Source: Misgurnus anguillicaudatus (Eukaryota; Chordata; Actinopteri; Cypriniformes; Cobitidae). Taken from it: DNA of 64,000 nt. The stretch is taken from positions 11,567,501-11,631,500 of the forward strand of contig NC_073354.2 of NCBI RefSeq assembly GCF_027580225.2, written 5' to 3'. Of the stretch, positions 28,001 through 43,000 are shown one piece after another (the stretch's first letter is position 1; every line of letters begins with the position of its first letter). The translations under genes and the position numbers were made by a program. The notes under the pieces are model-generated. The model did no database searches. It saw nothing but the letters and a program-made list of their open reading frames with translations, and had not been told where the DNA came from.

Positions 28001-31000
28001 GTAATTTCATTGACCCAACTACAATTTATTAGCGTTTTAGAAGATGCTTTATGTAAAAAAGACTTAGTAGGTGACTTTGTATGTCAAACCAGTTTGTGCT
28101 GGAAAACTGGTACTAGCTCTGGGCTCAGTATTGAGCAAGCATTTGGTGTTTTAATGTGTTTGATGAGCAGGCGGTGTGTGAGTGTGTATTAAACTCACAT
28201 AGCAGGCGGTTCAGTGGGGGTGATTTCTGGCATGAGTGTAGTTTCTGTTGACGTCACTGTGAGGTTTTCAGTCTCAGAGGACACATTTCCTGTTGGAAAA
28301 AACTGAATTGTGAAAGTGCAAGAAAAATGAGAACACCAATATTGGTCTCCATACTCTTCTACCTCATCACAAGGAGAAGAATTGTTTAGATATTTATCCT
28401 CCATTAACCAACATCAAACACAATTGTGTCCTTAAATAAGATCTGATTAAGATCTCTCATAGCTTGAAGTGGTAATACTTACACTGAAAAAAAGATTCAT
28501 TGAATTTAATAAATTTTTTTAAGGTAAGTGGTTGCAATCAATTTATTTAAGCTACATTTAAACAAAAGAATTAGGAATACAACACAAAACAAAAAACTTT
28601 TGTTTAAATGTAGCTTAAATAAATTGATTACCTTACCTTAAAAAAATTAATTAAATTCAATGAATCATTTTTTTCAGTGTAGCATGGTTTACATATATTC
28701 ACAATAACAGGGGTTTCCAAAGACTGCTGCTGACTGTCTATTAGTTCAAGGCTGTCTCCATAATTTGATTTATCAACGTAGTCCAAAATTGTAAATGCCT
28801 TTACACATGGAAAATATCACTTAAGTAATCTTAGTAACCAAAGGAACATTACATTACGTATGATACAGTTCACAGCCTGGATTTCTTACTACTATTAGTT
28901 AACCATGACTAACTGTTTGGTAAAATGCTTGTCATGATGTGATGATTTACATTGTATCATGTAATATGTTTTGCTCAATTCAAATTCTAGGTTTGAGATT
29001 GCTTTCTGTCCTAAATTTTCTTTGGGTGACGCAAAGAGATGCACCCAACACAAGGGGGGCACGTGCCAAAAAGTACCACTGGCTTAGACCATCGCAACCA
29101 AAAAACAAAGAAACTAAAGACACACCTTTTCCATGTGCAACGGAGTAATCCTTAATAATGCCTAACTTTCCATTGTTTAACTTTAATTTTGTTAATTTCG
29201 TAAACTACAAAAAAAATGTATTTGTTGCCGATTACTTCTGGTTTCAGTAATATTGCTATTTGTGTACAAACTTTGTAAACTGTGGTTATGGTCGGCTCAA
29301 GACAAAATATTAAAGGGACCCTCCACTTTTTTGAAAAGAGGCTTTTTCCAGCTCCACCTAGAGTTAAACAATTGAGTTTTACCGTTTTGGAATCCATTCA
29401 GCTGATTTCTGGGTCTGGCGGTACCACTTTTAGCATAGCTTAGCACAATCCATTAAATCAGATTAGACCATTAGCATCGTGCTCAAAAATAACCAGAGTT
29501 TCAATATTTTTCCTATTTAAAACTTGACTCTTCTGTAGTTACATCGTGTACTAAGACAGACAGAAAATTAAAAGATACGATTTTCTAGGCCAATATGGCC
29601 GATATTGCGCGTGCTGCACCCATGTTACGACAGCAAGGTACTTGATTATTACGCCAGAATGAGAGTAAAGTCCTAGCCATATCTGCCTAGAAAATCACAA
29701 CTTTAATTTAATTTTAAAAATAAACTGTGGTGTTTGAAAATTAATTAATTGTAATTTTGTCTTAGAACACGATGTAACTACAGAATAGTCAAGTTTTAAA
29801 TAGGAAAAATATCGAAACTCTATTTTTAGCGCGATGCTAATGGTCTAATCAGATTTAATGGATTATGCTAAGCTATGCTAAAAGTGGTAGCGCCAGACCC
29901 GGATATCAGCTGAAAGGATTCCAAAACGGTAAAACTGAATGGTTTACTCTAGGGGAGCTGGAAAATAAACGTATTTTCGAAAAAAAGAGGAGTGGTTTTC
30001 CGGACAGGGTTTAGATTAAGCCAGGACAAGACTTATATTAAGACATTCAAGTAGTTTTTTTTTCAAACAAACCTTACAAAAAATATTATTGGTGTTCATC
30101 TTGAGACAAAACAATAGCACTGATATATTTTAAGATATGTGAGTGCAAGCTGTGTTCATATAAGACAGCTCAAACATACATTTTAGTCTTGGACTAGACT
30201 TAAGCACTTGAAAAATCACCCCTAATTGTCAGTTTGGATAAAAACATCTGCTAAATGAAACATAAACATTCATCTATTCACAGGATTACAATCTCCCAAG
30301 AGCCGTAGTAAAAATATCTTACTTTCTATACTCCTAGCCAGACTGCTTACAGTTACGATACAGATTGAGTTCTTTTTTGTCTCACTTTTTTATTTAGGAA
30401 AGCCACATGCTTACTTGAATAGCGTTTTGTAACAACTCTCTGTGAGTGCATACACACAAACCCTAGGAGAGTTTGATGCTGGCAAGCGCAGATAGAGAGC
30501 TTGTCAAAGACAGGCATTCACTACCAGGCCTCACAGCTCTAGCACTGCTGGCATAGTGACAACCTTTACTAGTCACAAACAGATGCCAAGCACAGAGGAG
30601 CAATGACCTGGGCAACAGAGATTTAAATATCCATCCACAAGTTGGAGATTAAATCCATACCTTCGATTTCGACTCCACCTTCAAGCTCTGATTTCCCTCC
30701 AAGCACGTTGGCTGCGATGTTGTTTACCATGTTCAGGATGGCATTAGAATAGATACAATAGCATCTTTATTTACCAGAATGACTTTACCAGTAAATACAA
30801 AAATTTACTGTTCACACACGCAACAACGTAACGTCTTTTTGCCAGTAAGATATTAACTTGCATATCAGTACCTTAATACAAGTAAACACTCTTCTAATAC
30901 ACCTGGTATTAAGATTTGTTTTGGGCAATCGGATCACAAGTGGACAACGCTACATAAAGTGTAAACAGGGTGTAAAACTTTTTTGAGCTCGTCCACTTGC

Positions 31001-34000
31001 AACCACATTCAGAGCAGCCATGTGTTTCATTGTAAAAAAAGGAAATTAGCGGTAATCTTACAACTTCTCTTTTTTTTAATGGTCCTGTTCACACTTTCAC
31101 TGCCTTTACTGGTAAATTACAGTAAATATCTATACAGTGAACAAAATACTAGAATCCTGAGCTGTGGAAACTGAGGTAAGCACGAACAGTACAAACTCAC
31201 AGGTAGATGCAAATTGACTTTAACACAAATGTGAATGCATTTTCTGTGCACGTCTCAAGGCCTCCATGCTCACTGAGCCAAGCATGAGAAAGCATTAATG
31301 TGAGTGTGCATGCGTTTGACATAATGTGTGTGAAAGGGAAGTAATTTTCACTGGAACTGAGGAACCCTCAGGGGTAACATCCTTGTATGATAAAGTTAGC
31401 ATGTGCTTCTAGAAAAGATTTCTTAACTAGTTCCCTTGCAATACCCTTTTCACAATAACAGAATTCAACATATTATTGAAATGAACATGCATATAAATCC
31501 TGTGATCTAATGAACTTTCTATGAGGAAAGCAAATTGATTTTATTACAATTATAAACAGTTTAGGCACGCAAGTTATTTTTTTTACGGATAAGGCACTTA
31601 TCACTTATCACTATAAGGGATAATTCTCCCGAAAATTAAAATTTGCCGTTTATTTACTCACCCTCAGGCCATCTGATATGTTGGTGACATTTTTCTTCAG
31701 ATAGAAACCGAGTGCTCTGTGACTCATATAATGCAAGTAAAAGCAGATATATAAAAGCAGATATATCAATTCAAAAGTAAACTCCAGGTGACATATTGAT
31801 GTCCTGTGAAACAAATTGATAAGCCTCTCAGTGCCACCTATATAGCGGGATGGTACAACGCACTTCCTGTATATCCTTCCTGTGTATGTATATCTAATAA
31901 GTGCGCTTAACCCTTCCGTTTATATGTGGCGCAAAAGGGGAGGGTCCGCACACCGGACAAGAAGCACAGCGCTGCATCGTGTCTAGGACAACTTTGAGGT
32001 ATCGTACACCGGAAGTGCACATTGAATAGTGCGAGCTTAGTCAGATAGCATCTATTTCAAAATGCAAATATATGTTAATAGCCAATGTTAACCGATAACG
32101 ATTTGGGACAAACATGATGTTATTTAATGTTAAACTATGTGAGTGGCACGACAGGGATTTGAGCAGTTTCCAGAGTCACAGCGGACAGACGCCGCCAGTG
32201 TGCGTACATAGAAAATAATGTGTTCTGTTCTTAGATTTATGGCGTGACGCGGCGCTTCTCGTCCAGTGTGCAACCCCCTTAAAGGATTAGTCCATTTTCT
32301 TAAAAAAATCCAGATAGTTTACTTACCATCATGTCATCCAAAATGTTGATGTCTTTCTTTGTTCAGTCGAGAAGAATTATGTTTTTTGAGGAAAACATTC
32401 CAGGATTTTTCTCATTTTAATGGACCCCAATACTTAATGCAGTTTTAAAGGACTCTTAACGATCTCAAACAAGGCATAAGGGTCTTATCTAGCGAAACGA
32501 TTGTCATTTTTGGCAATAAAAATAAAAATATGCACTTTTAACTCACAACTTCTCGTCTTCCTCTGGTCCTGTGATGCGCCAGCCCGACCTCATGTAATAC
32601 GTCGTCACAGATGACATATCGAATCTACGCCCAAGTGTTTACAAGTGTGGAGAAAGAGGACCGTTCCGATGTTGTTGTATGTTGAATGATACTGTCTGTG
32701 TCAGTTTATTGTTTAAAATGGTCTGCAAATGTGCGTTTCATATATGTAACACGTGACCTTTCCACTGCATAACGCAATTACGTGAGGTCGCGCTGACTCG
32801 TCACACAGCCGGAGGAAGACGAGAAGTTGTGGTTTAAAAGTGCATGTTTTTTTCATAGCAAAAATGACAATCGTTTCGCTAGATAAGACCCTTATGCCTC
32901 ATTTGGGATCATTTAGAGTCCTTTGAAACTGCATTAGAACTGTTAAGTGTTGGTGTCCATTAAAGTCCATTAAAATGAGAAAAATCCTGGAATGTTTCCC
33001 TCAAAAATTATAATTTCTTCTCGACTGAACAAAGAAAGACATCAACATTTTGGATGACATTGTGGCGAGTAAATCATCTGGATTTTTTTTAAGAAAATCG
33101 ACTAATCCTTTAAGGGTCTGGTTTGCCAAACTCCACCAAACACCACAAGATCGTGCTCATGTTTAGCAAAGGCTCTACATTAATGGTAATAAGGTTGTAA
33201 ATAACTTCAATTTCTTGCAAAAACGATCGATTGGTTTCACAAGCTGTCAATGTCACCAGGACATTTTTTACTTTTGTATTGGATATATCTGCCTTTTTAA
33301 CTGTTAAAGTGACGGAAACCGTTTACCTGCATTATATGAATCACATTAGCACTGCGGTTTCTGCAAAACATCATCATTATTGTTCTACTCAAGAAATAAT
33401 GTCACCAACATATCGTATGGCCTAAAGGGTAAGTAAAATGAACAGTAAAGTTTCACTATCCATATACTATCCACTATATTAGCTGCGCTTGGCTGCTATG
33501 ATATTTCTGTTATGTTTATCAGTCGTTGTACAATGTGCCGGTTGGTATTTGTGGTATGTGTCCTTGACTGTGATTGGACGGCTGGATGAAAAATGACATT
33601 GACAAGTCTAGCGTTTCATCCAAAGATGAACATTTTTTACTCCTGGCAAGAAAAAAAAATGCAAAGCACTCAGCATAAAAAACACTCAGCGCCTCACCAG
33701 CAGCTGACAGTTTTATTTTTTTTTAAATGTGGCATTTTCATTAGAAACAACTGGAAGAAATATGCTGGCCTAAAAAAACAGGACCTAATGAACATATAGA
33801 AAGAGGACCTACTAGTAGCAGAGCCCAGCAGATTTTTTGGTGGCTTGTCTTCTGATGGCAAGTAGCCGGGTGGGTAATCTGTAAAATAAAATTCTAGAAT
33901 GAAACCAACAGGATTAGCAAAGGAAACACAAAACAAGAGTTAAAATGAAAGACAATAGCATTTTCACAGTGGAACTTGCTCCTGAAAATCCAAATGTTTG

Positions 34001-37000
34001 TAAATGTAGGCGTCGCCATCTTTGAGCTCCTTTGTGTAAGGGGCTGTTTACACTTGGAATTAAGATGCGTTTTCATCGATCGGATCACAAGTGGACGAGA
34101 GACACACATCACGTTTACACCTGGTATTTAAATCCGTCTCTCTTGTCCACATTCGACCGCTTCTGTCCTGAATACTGTGATGGGGTGGTCTGTCGAGACG
34201 GTGGGCAAGTCTCTCCGCTGTCATTTAAACGTGAGCGGGAGTAATGATGAGTTTATATGGACGTGAACTAATATTATAGTCCACTACTTGTGTATTTATG
34301 TTTAAGTAATGATGCTGCACAGTGTTTTGTATATGAATATGTTAGAGCTTTCTTGGAATTTTCAGTGCAATTGATGAAATAAGGTCGCGCAACTTTCACA
34401 CGCTTGCAAAATTAAATTGCGGAGATCAGCCGCTTTAGTTTTATCAAAGAAAGGCTAAAAATAGCACGGTACACCGCGTTCGCGCCAGAAGTCAGAAAAG
34501 ACATTGTTTTCAGAACCTCATATTAGATAAATGGGTGGAGAGAAGGCGGTCACGTGTGACTGTTCGAAGACATTCAACCACATGTGCGTTTACACTACAA
34601 AAGCAATCCGATCGAAAGGGGTTTCGACTACCTCTGAATGTGGTTTAAAGTGGACGAGCTAAAAACTTTTGAACACTGTTTAAACCTGGCATTAACGTCG
34701 TCCACTTGTGATCCGATCGACGAAAACGCATGTTAACGCCAAGTGTAAACAGCCTCTAAGACTTCCGGTGAGCCAATAAAGCTGGTAGTCGTATTGTAAG
34801 AAACACGAGTGTGCCGTTTTAACTGGCTTTTTAATGTTTATTATGTAATCCAGGAAGGCGGGCATACTTTGTGCAGTTAGGGTTTGCTAATAACATTTCT
34901 GATGATAACATTGTCCTTCTGTAACCTTTTAGCAGTGATGAAACACAAAAGAGACCAGAAAGCTATCTGTATGTAGAGAGGTCATCGTACCATAGTCTTC
35001 ATCCAGATACTCGGATCTCTCTGAGGTGTACTGCGAGTCGGCTATCTCATCATACTCCTCCACCATACTGGTACCAAACACCCTGATATAAACAAAATAC
35101 AGATGAACAAAGAATTGAATAGATACTTCATAGTGAAAGAGACAGTAACAAAAACTAGGTGATAAAAATATGCCTACATTATCTTAAAGACCTCACAGTC
35201 CCATTACAGATAAAGTCTGTTAGGCCTTGGGACTATTTGAAACTTTAAGGCAAAGCCCACTGGGATCACCAGCATAACTCATCACTACTTTCTACAAGTC
35301 TACTATATCACTCTGCTCTTTGCCCAGGTTAGTAGGGGTTTTTAAAACAAGTTTTTAATTCTTAAGAGCTAGTTATGGAGGAGATAATCGCAGGGACAGA
35401 TAGCTAAAAATGTATAGATATCCAGTAAAACAGTCCGGAGGAGGAGGGAGGGGAAATCGGCAGTTCATAGATAATTCCACTCAAGTGAGGGATTATAAAT
35501 TAATTAACCGTATATTAAACAGATTGTGACTCATAATTTGGACGTGTTAAATGTCAACAAAAAAATCTGACCAAATATTTAGTAACAGCTTAGTTTATAA
35601 TGAGATCATTTGGGAAAGAGTTTTGTTTGTTTCTCTGTGGTGTTTTGCTTGCCTCCCAGCAATACATACAGAAATGTCCCTATAGTGGGTAAGAATGTCT
35701 CTTATAGAGTGAGTGAGCCCACATCAGTCCCTTTATGGGCCTCTAACCAAGATTAAATCTGCTGCCAATGCACACGGACCAGAGAGGAGCCAGAGGCAAA
35801 AACAGATGAATTCAACTTCAGAACTGTTAAACATCTATAAAAGCTGTCTGTCCTTTTCTCAGAGTCATTAAAAATGTAAAGGTCACTGGAAATACATTAT
35901 GCAGTAATGAAAAACATTTTCTGATTATGTTAATGTGCATCTGTTTTATATAGACAACACAAAAATTTCCTTCACAGCATGATTTAGGTCAGACAACATC
36001 AGGTAATGTGTTAACAGCTACTGACAAACTAATGTTTAGCAAGGTGTTTCATTCTTAACTTTTGTGCCAATTTGATTAAAGTGGATTCTAAAGGCCTAAA
36101 GCCTGGAGTATTGTTTGCTTTTTACGTGTACGTGAACGTACGTAGTCAAATGCACAGCCTTGCAAATCAAAACCATAGTTTATTTGACTCGTATGTGTAC
36201 ATAGACGTTCGACCCATGCGCATTGCAACAAAATGCAATGCATCTTCTTGGCTGTGTATGCGCACAAGTCAAATCAAGTATACTTCGCATGCTGTTCACT
36301 TGGGCGTTAACGACCATTGTAGTGCTTCTTGTGGTTATACTGAGATTACAGCTGGTACTAAGATAATTCATAACAAGCACACAACTCAGTTTATATACAC
36401 TTGGAGATTATGTTTTGGACTTAGACACAGCGCACGTTTTTTATCACAAAGTTAAATATATGGTTGTTTTTAACTCTTTCCACACAGAATTAACAGAAAA
36501 CACTTCCCTGCCAAAGACAAAATTTTGTACTTTTGAAGAAACCTATCCCATATTTGAGAGGTAATAAAAAAAGAGAACAATGAATTGTTTTTCTTGTAAA
36601 AAAAATGCTGGCGCTGGCTGGCAACTTTTTGAAAAAAATAATACACACAAAATAAGATTGTTAAATAATATTAATTGATACAAAAATAAACCAATAGGAA
36701 CATAGGGTTTCAACATACCTGATCAGGCTGAGGGGACAAAAGTGTTCGGACCCAAAATGGGAGAGCAACTCAACCTACATAAACACAACAAGACAAGCAT
36801 GCTTAAAAATGCACCCCAATAAAACCAGTACACATCTGACATTTTCCCAATTTCATAACAATCTTTAGTGACATCCCAATAATCCACAACAAGATTAGTG
36901 CTGCATTTAGTGCTGTTGTATTTGCAAAGCATAAAGTTTTCCTGGTGAGTGTGAGAAATGCATGCAGGTGTGTATATTTGTGGGTTCAAGAAAGTTACAC

Positions 37001-40000
37001 AGCCAGTGGCGAGGCCAGAAAAGTTCACACTGAGTGGACCTCAATGCCTATTCTTAAATTACATAATTTGACAATATAGTAGTGGTTAAACCAATACGTA
37101 CATTTTTGTAGCTTCGGATATACTGCCTTCTTTAAACTCTTTGATTTTGTAGAAAACTCATTGATCTTAAAAGCGCCGTGTCCCTGATTGGCCAGCTAAT
37201 CTGTACGTTCTGATTTGACTGGATATCTCTGACTTTAGCCGGAAATGTGACGCTCTCTACCATGTTTGAAAGATTTAGTCACAATGCAATGCTAACAGGA
37301 TTTAACCTACAGGCTGTGAGTCAAAGTCGGAGGAATTATGATAAATTCGGTCTTGTCTACATCACCAATTCCAGGAAGTAAACTGTTGCCTACAATCCGT
37401 GTGTTGTAGTCCAAGAAAAGAGATTTACGTTGGAGACAATAACTTGCGTCATCGTTTACTTTGTGGTTTGTACCTTTTGCATATCGTTAACATGTACTAA
37501 TACACACATACACACCAAAGGAAATGTAAAATCAGGAATCAGACAATAGGGCTCTTAAAGACATAACTGACTGTTTTTATGAGAATACTTGCCAAGACTG
37601 TGGTATTTCGAGTTAATTTTGGCTTTATGTGTCCTGTTAAGTTCAGCGAGATGCGGTGTTCAATTTGTGTATGTGTGTGCGTCATCTTGCGCTCAAATTG
37701 TTTAAAATTTTTACATTTGCAAGGTATAGAAACGCATGCAAAGGATAAACTTTCTGTATAAATATTTATTTAATTTATTTATTTCTAAATTATGCATATT
37801 TGAGCGATTATTATTAACAAGATTATTATAAAAAAGATTATTATAATTTACGCGTGATTTATTTTGATTTATTTTGTGTCTCTTCTGACTGGGTGAGCCA
37901 GCTGTTTATTTTAGTGGGCCAGCGCCACCCTGGCCCTTACGTAGCCTCGCCACTGGACACAGCAGTGCACTACTGTATCTGAGCCCTGCCACCCAAAGCA
38001 GCATTCAGAGAATCTGAGAGAGAAGAACGCTAACCTTAATGTACTTGATGAACATCTGATGCAGGAGCAGAAGACAGCAGAGAAAAACAGAGAGCAAGAT
38101 CAGTATATAAAAGACTTCATTCATGATTAAGAACAACTTCTTTCATGAACTGAGCAGCCTTATCGATGCAGGAGAAAAAAAGAGCTAGTTTAAGAAAAGC
38201 TTGCAGCATGAAAAGCAACAAGCAAAACAAGGAAAGAAAAATTTAATTAAAACAAAATAAAAAGCATTCAAATACAAAACTACACAGCAGCAGAGGAGGA
38301 CAGCATTGCTCAATATTGAGAAAGCATTTCACAAATCCTAGAGAAAAGCATTTAGGAAGTGAAAATAAGTGGTGTCAATCAAAACAAGCTAACATGAGAG
38401 ATTGGTGTTTGCGTAAAAAGTTCAAGTTGCATTCAATGCTTTAACACATACCAATGCAAATCTGTGACTATAACCGATCAATGTGTGTGGGGGGGATCAT
38501 AATGACAGGCGGTATACATTCATGAGCCTCAAAGCCCTCAGGGAAAGGCATGGCTTCTCTCAAATAACTGCACTGTTCCCAGCACACACTGTAATTTAAT
38601 CACCTTAACATAAAATGTTAATGCAAACCCATGTTTTTAGATCATAGCTATGCAACAGATATGTGTGTGATAGTTTAAGCTTAATGCTTCAGAGATTATT
38701 TAAAAAAATGACTAAGAGATTGTGTATGTTCATCCACTCATCCAAGCATCTACCCACTTTTTCCTTATTACATAAAAAATTATTTTAACACTTTAAGTGT
38801 TGGTAAGAAAAAATAAAACTAGGTGATGCTACTAACATAACTATATTTATCAGTGGTGTGAAAGCAGCTCAGATGCTTATTACAGCAATGTAGCTTTTCG
38901 AAGCAGTGTAGTGTGACAAAGCAGCACATTGTATTCCATACACAACAGAGTAAGCAGAGACAGAAATGTAACGCCCATCCTATGACCTCTCTATATCACA
39001 TGAGTGTCCGATTTACTTTAGCAAATGATTGGTTGGGGGAGATCATGTCAATGCGTGGGTGAAAACTATTCATAGTGTCATTGATCCACACTACTCCCAA
39101 ACTCACAAAAAAGATTTTATGTATAACTAAATAAATATTATTCTCATCTCTGCCTTACCTTGACATATTTGGCATAGAGTTGCTCATCCAAAGGAAAGCT
39201 TTGTACTGTGCGTTCATCGCGGGCATGAAACGTGCCCAGCTTGATCCATTTATTGGTCGGATACCTGTGTAATAAAAAAAATCAAAGTGTGATGAGGTTA
39301 GCGTTTATGTACCTTCAAACTACATCTATGCATGTTTGCATGCGAGTTACCTGTCGCTTATGGACACCAAGAAATCTTTTGGCGTAGAAGAAAACAGCTC
39401 AAAGTTTGCGATGTCCAGCTGCTTCACCTGGATTGGCTCACAGAGCTCAATAACAAACCTGGAATTGCAGAAGAAACGAAAGTTTAAAACTTCATTAAAC
39501 TTTGTTATAACAATAATAAATCAAGTGAACATTGTATTGTACATTTAAGTAGTTGATGCATAACAATGAAAAAATTGATAAAAATGGATAACAACATAAG
39601 GCACATGACTGCTTTATTACAAATTTTAAGCAATACTCCAGGCAAATATTTTAAGCAACATCAGGACTAACAATTACATATGTAAATGGTGTATATTTTT
39701 TGGTCTAAATTATTTTAGATGCCCAGAGTCTAATGCTGCGTTTACACCAAACGCAGTAGAGGCGTGAAGCGTGAGTGATTTCAATGTTAACTCAATGTGA
39801 AGACGTGTTGACGCGTGTATGGACGTCCCGCGGCGCGGAAGAGGCATTTGGCGCGGAAGACGCATTTCCGCCGCATTCGCGCATCTAGCTTGCGCGAAAG
39901 GCGCGAATTGAGCGTTGTGCGCGGTACGCGCCAATGCTGCTTTTTGTGCATTTTGTGGTTCACGCGAATTTGCGACTGACGCCCGAGTTGAAAAATTTGA

Positions 40001-43000
40001 ACTTTGGCGGAATTTCGCGCTGCGTTAACCAATCAGGAACCTGCTTGCTGCTGTGGTGGCAGCCCTGCCCGGAGTCACACATTCAACCAACGCTTGATAT
40101 TGTCTGTGAGCAGTCACCCAGAGCTAAACGACACAAGTTCTTATTTCTATAGAGGAGACAGGAATAAAAAGGACATCGCTTGGAAGAGTGTCAGTGAGGA
40201 CTTTGGGCAACCTGGTAAGTTGTTATACACACTTCACGTTTGAGTCACGTGACGTTTATTGACCCGCGCCGTTTATTTTCCCCCTATAGTAAGGTTACCA
40301 AATGCAAACTGGTAATTCTCTTGATAAATGCGCAATCAACATCAGTCATCTTGCAAACAGACAACCGCATAGCACTTGCCCCTCCCACAAGAAGCGGATT
40401 TTGCCTCGGAGGCAAAACTCAGTGTAAGGCCAAATCCAGCCAGAGCTGTCCCTATCCCTTTCCTTGTTTAAAAAAAATCTGATGAAAAAATATCTGCATA
40501 CACACAAAACCACTGACACCGACCAAAGCCAGACCAATATTTGACACTATAATACTGCCACAGACATACACTAAAAACATGAGAGATGACGACTTGAAGC
40601 ATGCGCATAAACCGGAGCAGAAGATTTTGCTTTAGTAAAGCTAATAGGCTCACTACCTTCAGCAGCACAAACACAAGCATGTGACGTAGCGGTGGTGACT
40701 AACTATGGTCGAGACTAACTAGGAGTAATGGCATTATAGTATCACAAAATATACGGATTGGCTGTACACACGAAACCACAAGGGTGTCGTTTTCAGATTT
40801 ATCCCCAATGATTAAAAAAAAAAAAAAAATGCAGTTTCAGGCTCCCAAAACGGCAGATCCATCTGGTTTTTTTTTTTGTACGTATACAGCTAAACGTGTC
40901 TCCATGTGGATGGGCTCTGCACGTCACCCTGCAGGACAAGCCAACATCCCAATAGTATTAGATGTCAACTGTCCATATACATAGAAGAAAATGGATACTC
41001 CAAATATATTTATTCATTATTTCTCGGCATCTGTTGTAGTCTCTCTCTTAAGCTCTCTGTCTGTAGTAACTCACCAGATTTTAGTACTGCATGGATTCAG
41101 CATGTACAAATCCATATTTTCCATCAGGATTGCAGATGTGCTCTAAAAAGAAAAGACATGCATGGTTGTATGAAGCAAATGATAATACATCAGAAACATT
41201 CAACATGGAGGAATATGCAATTGAATGATTGTTCTCTTATGGAAATCAATCCATCTTTCTCTGGAGTTGTACCTTGGCCTCATTGTTAGCCGAGAGGATT
41301 TTGGCCCCGCATTCAACAGATGCGTAGTTATTCTTGAAATTTTTCTGGACCTTTTTGACTGGGTGAGGACTGCCATTCGATGAAGTATGCAGAGATTGAC
41401 CTGTGATCAAAATGACAAGTAATGTAGATTATCTGTGAAAGTTGTACGACATGGATAAAGCTGATTTTGCATGCTAATATACAGTAGTGTGACTGATATG
41501 CTATGCGTGACATGAAAATGAAAAGGTGGTTTGTCAACATGTCAACTACCATGTGAAAACATGCGAAAGACCAACTTATCTCAATATTTGCATGTGATTG
41601 CATAGATAAGAAGATTGCTACACAAATGGGTTATCAGTTAGATTTCAACTACCAATAGCTGCTGTCAATATAAATGCTCAAAGTTATGACCTTTAGGTAA
41701 AGCTATACATTTAGCCTGCAAAATAAACAATTAATCAATCTAAATAAGCAACCTATCTGTGTCTTTGTAGTTATAAACGCCTCTGATGGAAAGCAGCCTA
41801 GTCTTCCAAAAAAACTATTCTTGATTAACTTAAAATGAAAAAACTTTTTATTTTCTGGTTTGAGAACGTACATCATCAAAGAGACCCTGCTACACAACCT
41901 CCTCATTTTGCTATACTTCAACAATCTCTGTGCAGATGTTTTTCTGAGAGCTCTTTAGTTTGTAATTATGGTTTAGCAGACATTCATTTACATTCATTAG
42001 AGATAATTAACACAATATTAGCTAGTGGTAGTTTAGACAACAGTGGACTTGTTATAATTAGCTTGATTCGCCTAGGGAACAGACACGCAACAGGCTTAAA
42101 AAGCCCTGATGATCCAGTGCAAGAGAGTTAAATTATTTAGTTGCCCTACAGCATGAGTCTAGACACTAAAACAGTGTGTTACAGCAGCCTACTTTAGGTT
42201 ATGCAACATTCACGGTGCACGCGGCTTCCTGATATATAGGATGGAAAAAAATCGGTCCAAATTAAACTCAATTGGAGTATATAATATAAAAGCAACCTAA
42301 AAATCCCCATCGAAACAATCGAGATTGGAGACTTTTTTGTGAAACCAAGCAGAGCGTGCACTAATGCAAAAGATCCCGGGAGTGGATTTGCATGCAACGA
42401 TGCACTCATGATCTTGCAGCTTGGTCAGTCTCTTACTTTTCTTCTCCTCTACTTCCATCTGTTTCTTCTTCCATTCGTCGAAGGTGGGGATGTCCTCTTT
42501 ATCGGGCGGGTGTGCTGCTCCCTCTTGGTCCACCTGCAAAATAAAAGCAGCAAACCCCTATAATAGTGACCAAACCAGAACTCAGCCAATCACATTTTTC
42601 CATTGTGGTAATATGCACATAAACTTCATTAACTGGACTTCAAGAAGCGTGACATAGCCTCTTTCACACAATAATTCTGTTAAATTACCATGAATTTACC
42701 AGAATGAATTTACCAGTAAATACAAAAAATGTGCTGTTCACACATGCAGTGACCTTCCGTCTTTTTACCAGTAAGACATCATTCACACATCAGTATCAAA
42801 ATACCGGTAAACTCGGAGAGAAAGTGGAAGTTACCTGTGGCGCGCGGCCGGCGAGCTCCGTGTCGTATTTGTAAACAACTGCGGGTTATGACTTAATATC
42901 CACGGCCCGTATTTTGTTGTTTTCACATCTGTGGCAAACGGTCGCGAAGTTGCTCGTGACTAAACAAATTGCGTGAGGCGACGTCAACCTGCGTTTGCAC

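Larger units (their letters stand above)
28290..30660 (-). other. suco intron with three transposon remnants
   Basis: Contains inverted-repeat elements at 28482-28679, 29312-29996 and about 29996-30226. The remainder shows no recognisable feature. Confidence 0.8.
31121..33812 (-). other. Rest of suco intron 15, largely nested transposons
   Basis: Contains the outer element 31618-33461 with 32283-33109 inserted in it. 33540-33800 holds 'gattggacggctggatgaaa', shared with about 15665. No gene is seen. Confidence 0.75.

Noticed and set aside
36072..36455. 127-codon plus-strand ORF
   Set aside because: No recognisable domain, start context or splice partner; probably repeat-derived.
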